Source: Gammaproteobacteria bacterium
GTDB taxonomy: Bacteria; Pseudomonadota; Gammaproteobacteria; Pseudomonadales; Azotimanducaceae
Assembly: GCA_002726925.1 (NCBI GenBank)
Contig: PBTJ01000005.1
Location: forward strand, 23,286 to 29,624
DNA length: 6,339 nt
Direction: 5' to 3'
Part shown: positions 1-5,145 of the stretch, one piece after another
How positions within the stretch are numbered: the first letter of the stretch is position 1
Layout: the number at the start of each line of letters is the position of its first letter
The notes under the pieces: model-generated
What the model was told of the DNA's origin: nothing
Seen by the model: the letters and a program-made list of their open reading frames with translations, nothing else
Databases searched by the model: none
Position numbers and translations under genes: made by a program

Positions 1-1
1 T

Positions 2-580
2 TTTATTACCCTGCCGGACCGCTTTTGTACTGGTTCTAGCATCATGCCGCAAAAGAAGAACCCTGATGTGCCGGAATTGATCCGCGGTAAAACCGGGCGA
101 GTCAACGGACACCTGATTTCGCTGCTCACGCTGATGAAAAGCCAGCCGCTGGCGTATAACAAAGACAACCAAGAGGATAAGGAACCTTTGTTTGACGCCG
201 TGGATACCCTCGGTAACTGCTTAACAGCACTCATTGGCATGGTGCCCAACATCCAAGCCAACACAGAGGTCATGCTGCAAGCGACACTACGCGGCTTCAC
301 CACCGCGACAGATCTTGCCGACTACCTTGTGCGCAAAAATGTGCCGTTTCGCGATGCGCATGACATGGTTGGTCAAGCCGTGCAGTTGGCGCTCAAAAAA
401 GACAAATCATTGGAAGAGCTCAGCCTTGCAGAGCTAAATGGCAATGAAACAGCGGTTATCGAGCAAGACATTTACGAGGTTCTGACGCCCCAAGGCTCAA
501 TTGCCTCACGCGATCATGTCGGCGGAACCGCGCCGCAGCAGGTTCGCGCGGCCATCGCTCGGGCCCGAGCGCAGATTTGA
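2..580 (+). CDS. argH: Argininosuccinate lyase, C-terminal part (cut by left edge)
   Basis: ArgH cleaves argininosuccinate to L-arginine and fumarate, the last step of arginine synthesis, in the cytoplasm as a homotetramer. The frame is open from base 2 to the TGA at 578-580, giving 192 residues of a protein usually about 460 long, so roughly the first 270 are outside the window. The fumarase/aspartase superfamily signature [12 protein letters not shown] lies at visible residues 11-22; this mobile loop supplies the catalytic serine in the family. It is followed by the ArgH-typical [15 protein letters not shown] segment and by the C-terminal PFRDAH and ASRDHVGGT motifs. The ATG at 44 is the internal Met of the signature, not a start. 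The reading frame is intact to a normal C-terminus. lysA follows after 49 bases on the same strand, so co-transcription is possible. Identity is very secure. Confidence 0.97.
   Translation, partial: FITLPDRFCTGSSIMPQKKNPDVPELIRGKTGRVNGHLISLLTLMKSQPLAYNKDNQEDKEPLFDAVDTLGNCLTALIGMVPNIQANTEVMLQATLRGFTTATDLADYLVRKNVPFRDAHDMVGQAVQLALKKDKSLEELSLAELNGNETAVIEQDIYEVLTPQGSIASRDHVGGTAPQQVRAAIARARAQI
556..571. repeat. Perfect 16-bp palindrome at the 3' end of argH
   Basis: CGCTCGGGCCCGAGCG reads the same on both strands and ends 9 bases before the last base of the argH stop codon. It lies inside coding sequence (Ala-Arg-Ala-Arg codons). As RNA it could form a 6-bp GC-rich stem with a GGCC loop, but no T-run follows, so it is not a standard intrinsic terminator. 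Its right arm (GAGCGC, 567-572) can alternatively pair with GCGCTC at 598-603 in the gap before lysA. The palindrome itself is directly visible; any function is unproven. Confidence 0.5.
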
Positions 581-617
581 TCGATACCCAAGCGCGCGCG
601 CTCATACGGCAACTATT

Positions 618-622
618 GAGGA
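618..622 (+). promoter_or_regulatory. Ribosome binding site of lysA
   Basis: GAGGA, a good Shine-Dalgarno match, lies 7 bases before the GTG at 630. It decides the lysA start: the only in-frame ATGs upstream (501 and 516) lie deep inside argH and would add a tail unrelated to LysA. The rest of the 49-base gap (581-629) shows no convincing -35/-10 pair and no small reading frame. Confidence 0.7.
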
Positions 623-629
623 ATCTTCG

Positions 630-1931
630 GTGACAGTGAACCCTGAGTTATTGCGGGCTAGTGCTGCCCATTACATCAATGGTGAGCTGTCCATTGAGGC
701 AGTGGCACTTGCTGAGATTGCCGACGCGGTAGGCACCCCGGTTTACGTCTATTCTTCTGCCATGTTCGCCGCGCAGTACCACCTGCTCACGACGGCCCTT
801 GCGGGTCTACCGCACCTCCTACACTACGCGGTCAAGGCCAATTCCACCCTCGCGGTGATGAAACAATTTGCTGACCTAGGCGCAGGTTTCGATATCGTCT
901 CCGGCGGTGAGCTTAGCCGTGTACTAGCCGTCGGCGGTGATCCCGCCCAAGTCGTGTTTTCAGGCGTAGGCAAGTCGATTGAAGAAATCGACTTTGCGCT
1001 CAAAACCGGGATCGAATGTTTCAACGTCGAAAGCGCTGATGAGCTAGCCCGCATCAGTGACCGCGCCAAAATTTTGCGCAAGGTCGCCCCCATTGCGCTG
1101 CGCATTAACCCCAATGTCGATGCGCAAACCCACCCCTATATCTCCACTGGTTTAAAGGAAAACAAGTTTGGTATCGCGCAAGAAAGTGCACTCGCCCTAT
1201 ACCTGGACGCGCAGGCTGATCCGTGTATTCAAGTGCGCGGTATTGCCTGTCATATCGGCTCGCAAATTGGCGACCCCCAGCCCCTTTTTGATGCGCTGGA
1301 GCAGTTGCTTACCCTAGTCGATACGCTGAAAAGCGAGGGCATCGTGTTAACGGACATTGATCTGGGCGGTGGCTTCGGTGTGACTTATGACGATGAGCCT
1401 GCCTTTGATGTCACTGCTTGGGGCTCGAGGGTAAAGCAACGCTTGGTAGATCGTGGGCTAAGGTTATCGATCGAACCAGGTCGCTTCTTAACAGCCAACG
1501 CTGGCGTCTTACTGACACGTGTTGAGTACCTCAAGCCGGGTGAGGAAAGCCCACAAACGGCTCATACGCATACGTCGAGCAAACATTTTGCCGTCGTCGA
1601 CGCCGCCATGAACGATCTGCTGCGTCCGTCCCTGTATCAAGCGTGGCATGGCGTGCTGCCCGTCAGCCAACATAGCCAAGGCGAGACCAAGTCTTGGGAT
1701 ATCGTGGGCCCAATCTGCGAGTCAGGTGATTGGCTTGCGAAAGATCGCCAGCTGTCTCTAAGTGCAGGCGACCTGCTATGCGTGATGAGTGCCGGAGCCT
1801 ATGGCTCAACCCTATCGTCGAATTACAATACCCGGCCGCGTGCTGCTGAGGTGCTCGTCAACGGCACTGCCTTTCGCCTTGTCAGGCGGCGCGAGAGCCT
1901 CCAAGATCTGTTGTCTACAGAAATGCTTTGA
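630..1931 (+). CDS. lysA: Diaminopimelate decarboxylase
   Basis: LysA removes CO2 from meso-diaminopimelate to give L-lysine, using PLP, in the cytoplasm; it is a fold-type III enzyme that works as a dimer. I take the GTG at 630 as start because of the GAGGA 7 bases upstream, giving 433 residues (the family is usually about 415-420); GTG at 636 is the alternative. Visible motifs in order: PLP-binding Lys69 in HYAVKANS, HIGSQIGD from residue 208, the glycine-rich phosphate-binding DLGGGFG at 244-250, EPGR at 282-285, CESGD at 363-367 (its Cys reaches the partner subunit's active site in the family), and Tyr391 in AYGSTLSSNYNTRPR. All key residues are present, so it should be active. Oddity: a hydrophilic insertion of about 14 residues at 304-317, rich in His, Thr and Ser, between EYLKP and the conserved FAVVDAAMNDL block. 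dapF, for the preceding pathway step, follows immediately. Confidence 0.96.
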   Translation: MTVNPELLRASAAHYINGELSIEAVALAEIADAVGTPVYVYSSAMFAAQYHLLTTALAGLPHLLHYAVKANSTLAVMKQFADLGAGFDIVSGGELSRVLAVGGDPAQVVFSGVGKSIEEIDFALKTGIECFNVESADELARISDRAKILRKVAPIALRINPNVDAQTHPYISTGLKENKFGIAQESALALYLDAQADPCIQVRGIACHIGSQIGDPQPLFDALEQLLTLVDTLKSEGIVLTDIDLGGGFGVTYDDEPAFDVTAWGSRVKQRLVDRGLRLSIEPGRFLTANAGVLLTRVEYLKPGEESPQTAHTHTSSKHFAVVDAAMNDLLRPSLYQAWHGVLPVSQHSQGETKSWDIVGPICESGDWLAKDRQLSLSAGDLLCVMSAGAYGSTLSSNYNTRPRAAEVLVNGTAFRLVRRRESLQDLLSTEML

Positions 1932-1942
1932 GCGCCAACGCT

Positions 1943-2785
1943 ATGCTCAATTTCAGCAAAATGCACAGTCTGGGTAACGACTTCATGGTGGTAGACGGCG
2001 TGACAACGTCGGTACAGCTAGATCCTGAACAAGTAGCTCTCTGGGGCAATCGTCAACGCGGTATTGGCTTCGACCAACTGTTGCTTGTGGCGCCTCCAAG
2101 TTCGCCAGTCTGCGACTTCGACTACGTCATCTTTAATGCCGACGGCAGCGAGGCACAGCAATGTGGCAACGGTACGCGCTGTGTTACAGACTTCGTGCAC
2201 CGCCTCGGGCTGACCCAACAAAGCCAGCTGCGCTGGCACTCCAAGGGCGGCATCGTGCATACGGAGAAGCAACGCGATGGCAGTATTGAGACCTGGATGC
2301 CAACTCCCAGTCTAGGATATGCGGAGGTGCCGTTTATCCACCCCCAACCCGGCACGGCTATCGTATTGACCACGGAGCACGGCGATTTCAGCATCGTGCC
2401 TGTGGGCCTGGGCAACCCGCATGGCGTGGTTTTCGTCGACGATGTCATTAATCTTGATGTGGCTCAGATCGGTCACGCACTTTCGCACCACGAGGCGTTC
2501 CCAGAACAAGCCAACATCGGTTTTTGCCAAGTGGTCAACGACGGTTTCATACGTTTGCGCGTGTTCGAACGCGGCGCCGCAGAGACGCTCGCCTGCGGTA
2601 GCGGCGCCTGCGCCGCCGTTGTTGCAGGCAGACACTTAGGTCGGCTGGGCAATCGAGTGAAAGTATCCCTGCCTGGCGGCAAACTACGGGTGGAATGGCC
2701 CAACGGCAGCGGCCCAATCAAACTGACCGGCGATTCGACATTTGTCTATGAAGGACAGCTCAGCGGGGTAGGTCCAAACACATGA
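1943..2785 (+). CDS. dapF: Diaminopimelate epimerase
   Basis: DapF interconverts LL- and meso-diaminopimelate without a cofactor, using two cysteines as acid and base; it feeds both LysA and peptidoglycan synthesis. From ATG 1943 the protein has 280 residues, close to the usual 274-276, and opens with MLNFSKMHSLGNDFMVVDG, a typical DapF N-terminus. The catalytic pair is visible as Cys74 in QQCGNGTRC and Cys218 in ETLACGSGACAA, matching the known positions 73 and 217 of the Haemophilus enzyme. GLGNPHGV in the middle and the C-terminal LPGG segment are also typical. A TTG at 1928, overlapping the lysA stop as TTGA, is in frame and would add five residues (MSANA); neither start has a strong Shine-Dalgarno, so the choice rests on family fit. 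The stop overlaps the next gene as ATGA. Fully intact. Confidence 0.96.
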   Translation: MLNFSKMHSLGNDFMVVDGVTTSVQLDPEQVALWGNRQRGIGFDQLLLVAPPSSPVCDFDYVIFNADGSEAQQCGNGTRCVTDFVHRLGLTQQSQLRWHSKGGIVHTEKQRDGSIETWMPTPSLGYAEVPFIHPQPGTAIVLTTEHGDFSIVPVGLGNPHGVVFVDDVINLDVAQIGHALSHHEAFPEQANIGFCQVVNDGFIRLRVFERGAAETLACGSGACAAVVAGRHLGRLGNRVKVSLPGGKLRVEWPNGSGPIKLTGDSTFVYEGQLSGVGPNT

Positions 2786-3477
2786 CCATCGAAAAATTCA
2801 CGGGCGGTAAAGACCTGCCGCCACTGAGCGATCAAGCGGTCCTGAACTTTCTGCGGCAGTCGCCGGACTTCTTCCTACGTCATCCCAGCGCGCTCTCAGA
2901 GTTAAGCCTGCCTCATGAATCCGGACAGGCGGTCTCCTTAATTGAGCGCCAAATCGATATTCTGCGGGATCGCAATGTCACCATGCGCCGACGCATGAAT
3001 GAGTTGCTTCAGGCTGCTCGCTCGAACGACGAAATTTTTGCCAAGACTCGTTCTTTAAACCTGGCGCTACTCGAGGTAAATAGCTGGCCGGAACTTAACG
3101 AAGTGCTGGCAACCCACGTCTTGGTCGACTTTGAAGCGGATTTCGTTTGTGCTCACCTCTGCCAAGCTCAGTTGGCCCTCGCGCTGGATCATATTCAACA
3201 TCACAACGAACAGATGCCGCTGCACCACCTGCACAGCAACACCAGTGCGCTATGCACAACGCTGCGGCGAGAAGAGCTCGCCCAGATGTTCCCGCTTTCC
3301 GATCACGAGGACAGCGGCAGTGCTGCTATTTTGAATCTCTCGCTGCTAAACGGCAGCGGCGCTCTCTGTATTGGCAGCCGTGATCCTGGGCGATTTGCCA
3401 AGGATATGGACACCTTATTCGTCACCTACATTGCCGATATTGTCGTTAAGGTGATGAACCGCCTCGCCGCCTCGTGA
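2782..3477 (+). CDS. yigA: DUF484 family protein (YigA-like)
   Basis: A 231-residue protein of the DUF484 family, whose biochemical role is not known. The match is visible in the N-terminal pattern: VLNFLRQSPDFFLRHP at residues 20-35, then LPHESGQAVSLIERQ at 43-57, followed by a charged, probably coiled-coil helix to about residue 90 (ILRDRNVTMRRRMNELL). The remaining half, ending in a hydrophobic segment, resembles a GAF-like domain in this family; I see no catalytic motif, signal peptide or membrane helix. The ATG overlaps the dapF stop by four bases (ATGA), and GGGGTAGG about ten bases upstream can serve as ribosome binding site. The stop overlaps the xerC start as GTGA. The constant position before xerC in many gammaproteobacteria suggests a link to XerC or cell-envelope genes, but this is inference from context only. 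Confidence 0.9.
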   Translation: MTIEKFTGGKDLPPLSDQAVLNFLRQSPDFFLRHPSALSELSLPHESGQAVSLIERQIDILRDRNVTMRRRMNELLQAARSNDEIFAKTRSLNLALLEVNSWPELNEVLATHVLVDFEADFVCAHLCQAQLALALDHIQHHNEQMPLHHLHSNTSALCTTLRREELAQMFPLSDHEDSGSAAILNLSLLNGSGALCIGSRDPGRFAKDMDTLFVTYIADIVVKVMNRLAAS

Positions 3478-4409
3478 AGCAATCCAGCGATAATGGCCAG
3501 CCTTGGCTTGAGCGGTTTTTGTTAAACCTCGGGCAACAGCGCAACTATTCGCATCGCACCTTGGTGGCATATCGCCACGATATTGAGCGGTTCATCGTTT
3601 TTTTTGGCGAAGACCCGGCGAGCGCCAATGCCCAAGACGTCTCGCGATTTACCGTCCACCTAAAGCGGCAAGGCTTGCGTAATAGCAGCATTTCGCGCCG
3701 TCTCTCGGCGGTCCGCAGTTTCTACAATTTTTTGCTCGCCGAAGGCCAAGTAACAACGAACCCTGCCGCGGTCAGTGCCGGGCCAAGAATCAAGCGACGC
3801 CTTCCCAAAGTACTGGACACAGATCAAGCCGCACAGCTTTTAAACGTAAGCGCCGATGACCCGCAGTCGTTGCGAGATAAGGTGCTGCTCGAACTCTTTT
3901 ACGGCAGTGGTCTGCGGCTGAGTGAGCTTGCAAACTTAAGACTGAAAGACCTTGATTTGACCCAAGGCATGGTTCAAGTGCTGGGGAAAGGCAGCAAGGA
4001 GCGTCGCGTGCCCTTGGGCCGTCTGTGCATCGCAGCCCTGCGTCAATGGATAAAAACCTCGGGCTCAGACAGGAGTGACTGGCTTTTCCCGGGTCGCGGC
4101 GGCAACAGCATTTCACCGCGCACTATACAGAATCGTCTGAAAAGAATTGCCGCGGTTCAGCTTGGTGACGACAGCCTACATCCGCATATGCTGCGTCACA
4201 CTTACGCCACCCATATGCTCGAGTCATCGGGTGATCTACGCGGCATCCAAGAGCTGCTCGGGCATAGCGACATAGCGACCACGCAAATCTATACGCACCT
4301 AGACTTTCAGCATCTTGCGCGGGTCTACGACAACGCTCATCCGCGCGCGCATAAAAATGACAATAAAGGCGCTGGCGACAGCGCTTCAGAAGCGCCGCAA
4401 ACAAATTGA
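3474..4409 (+). CDS. xerC: Site-specific tyrosine recombinase XerC
   Basis: XerC acts with XerD at the chromosomal dif site near the terminus, under FtsK control, to resolve chromosome dimers at division. The 311-residue protein has the N-terminal SAM-like DNA-binding domain (about 9-91, with NYSHRTLVAYRHD) and a C-terminal catalytic domain. All six catalytic residues are visible: Arg148 (GLRLSEL), Lys172 (GKGSKERRVP), His238 and Arg241 (HPHMLRHTYATH), His264 (LLGHSDIATT) and the nucleophile Tyr273 (IYTH). Spacing agrees with E. coli XerC (R148, K172, H240, R243, H266, Y275), and the operon position marks it as XerC rather than XerD or a phage integrase. The start is GTG, overlapping the preceding stop as GTGA. 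Oddity: a hydrophilic tail of about 18 residues after HPRAHK (294-311), longer than the usual XerC end, whose DNA contains overlapping inverted repeats. Confidence 0.96.
   Translation: MKQSSDNGQPWLERFLLNLGQQRNYSHRTLVAYRHDIERFIVFFGEDPASANAQDVSRFTVHLKRQGLRNSSISRRLSAVRSFYNFLLAEGQVTTNPAAVSAGPRIKRRLPKVLDTDQAAQLLNVSADDPQSLRDKVLLELFYGSGLRLSELANLRLKDLDLTQGMVQVLGKGSKERRVPLGRLCIAALRQWIKTSGSDRSDWLFPGRGGNSISPRTIQNRLKRIAAVQLGDDSLHPHMLRHTYATHMLESSGDLRGIQELLGHSDIATTQIYTHLDFQHLARVYDNAHPRAHKNDNKGAGDSASEAPQTN
3598..3605 (+). other. T8 homopolymer inside xerC
   Basis: Eight consecutive T in frame over Val42-Phe43-Phe44 of XerC. Runs of this length can be places of polymerase slippage or sequencing error. The frame is intact through the run here, since the family match continues on both sides. 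Confidence 0.35.
4368..4396 (+). repeat. Overlapping inverted repeats in the xerC tail before yigB
   Basis: Three pairings compete here. GCGCTG (4369-4374) pairs with CAGCGC (4379-4384) around GCGA, a GNRA-type tetraloop. GCGCTTC (4381-4387) is repeated inverted as GAAGCGC (4389-4395) around a single A. GGCGCT (4368-4373) can also pair with AGCGCC (4391-4396). The first two share GCGC at 4381-4384 and cannot form together. The element ends 9 bases before the TTG start of yigB. No T-run follows, so it is not a classic terminator. A role in setting yigB translation is possible but inferred. Confidence 0.45.
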
Positions 4410-5137
4410 AAACGCCAAATTCCAGTATTGACCTCGTGACCTTTGATCTCGACAACACGCTCTGGGATGTGATGCAAACGATCACCGGTGCTGAAAAGCT
4501 GTTACGCGACTGGATGGCAGAGCAAACGCCTGCGGCACTGGCGGTTTATGCTTCTGAACAAATCGCTGGCATTCGCGAGCAGGTGCTGGCCACACATGCC
4601 GAAAAGCGTCATGACTTATCCTTTCTGCGTATCCAGGTACTTCGGCAGTGCATGATCGCGGCAAATATGTCGCCTGCGGATGCTGAAGAAAACGCCAATC
4701 AAGCGTTTGCTGTGTTTTTCGCTGGACGCAATGACGTAGTTTTTTACCCAAATGCACTTGAGACACTGGAAATCTTAAGCCAGCACTACACGCTGTTTGC
4801 ACTGACCAATGGTAATGCCGATATTGAACGCGTGGGCATTGGCCGTTTTTTTTCCGGTGCGGTGAGTAGCGCCGACGTTGGGGCCAGCAAGCCCGATCAA
4901 CAGATGTTCACCGCCGTGCTGACGAAGGCCGACGTGCAGGCCGGCCGCGCCGTCCATATTGGCGATCACCTGTCAGACGATGTGTTCGGTGCAAACCGCG
5001 CAGGCATGCGCACGATTTGGTTTAACCATGAACGCCAAGCCACCAATAATACCGATCACGAGCCCACCGCTGAGGCGCATGCATTGGCCGATCTACCAGA
5101 CCTCATCGCGAGTTTGGGCGTAGCTCAAACCCGTTAG
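4406..5137 (+). CDS. yigB: HAD-superfamily phosphatase (YigB-like)
   Basis: A 243-residue haloacid-dehalogenase-type hydrolase, subfamily I. The four HAD motifs are visible: motif I DLDNT at 14-18 with nucleophile Asp14 and acid/base Asp16, motif II Thr134 in ALTNGN, motif III Lys162 in GASKPD, and motif IV GDHLSDD at 186-192. Residues of about 22-100, between motifs I and II, form the helical cap. The position directly after xerC and the length (E. coli YigB 238) point to YigB, which in E. coli dephosphorylates FMN and the riboflavin precursor 5-amino-6-(5-phosphoribitylamino)uracil; that substrate is inferred here. The start is a TTG overlapping the xerC stop as TTGA; the next in-frame alternative, a GTG at 4436, would remove the residues just before motif I, so TTG is preferred although its Shine-Dalgarno is weak. 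Translation probably depends on coupling to xerC. A T8 run lies at 4846-4853. Confidence 0.88.
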   Translation: MKTPNSSIDLVTFDLDNTLWDVMQTITGAEKLLRDWMAEQTPAALAVYASEQIAGIREQVLATHAEKRHDLSFLRIQVLRQCMIAANMSPADAEENANQAFAVFFAGRNDVVFYPNALETLEILSQHYTLFALTNGNADIERVGIGRFFSGAVSSADVGASKPDQQMFTAVLTKADVQAGRAVHIGDHLSDDVFGANRAGMRTIWFNHERQATNNTDHEPTAEAHALADLPDLIASLGVAQTR

Positions 5138-5143
5138 CGCTAA
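5134..5143. repeat. Short palindrome at the yigB/thrC convergent junction
   Basis: TTAGCGCTAA is a perfect 10-bp palindrome covering the yigB stop codon and most of the 8-base gap before the thrC stop. ACCC at 5129-5132 and GGGT at 5150-5153 could extend it into a weak interrupted stem. There is no T-run on either strand, so it is at best a weak candidate for a shared transcription end. Confidence 0.3.
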
Positions 5144-5145
5144 AC

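Noticed and set aside
501..629. N-terminal extension of lysA from an ATG at 501
   Set aside because: It overlaps the conserved argH C-terminus, encodes an Arg-rich tail unlike LysA, and a good ribosome binding site serves the GTG at 630.
599..1568. Direct repeat GCTCATACG at 600-608 and again at 1560-1568
   Set aside because: Only 9 bases, with no flanking similarity; expected by chance at this scale.
2601..2616. GC-rich inverted repeat GCGGCGC/GCGCCGC in dapF
   Set aside because: It falls on the codons of the conserved catalytic ACGSGACAA block, so codon choice explains it.
2018..2721. Several open frames on the - strand opposite dapF (up to 108 residues)
   Set aside because: They mirror a highly conserved dapF reading frame, have no recognisable domain or start signal, and overlap one another.
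3474..4409. The tyrosine recombinase as a sign of an integron, phage or other mobile element
   Set aside because: Motif spacing and the dapF-DUF484-xerC-yigB context identify chromosomal XerC; no attachment-site repeats or cargo genes are visible.
3790..4485. Open frames on the - strand opposite xerC and the start of yigB (108 and 120 residues)
   Set aside because: Arg/Cys-rich composition typical of antisense shadows; the + strand carries intact catalytic motifs.
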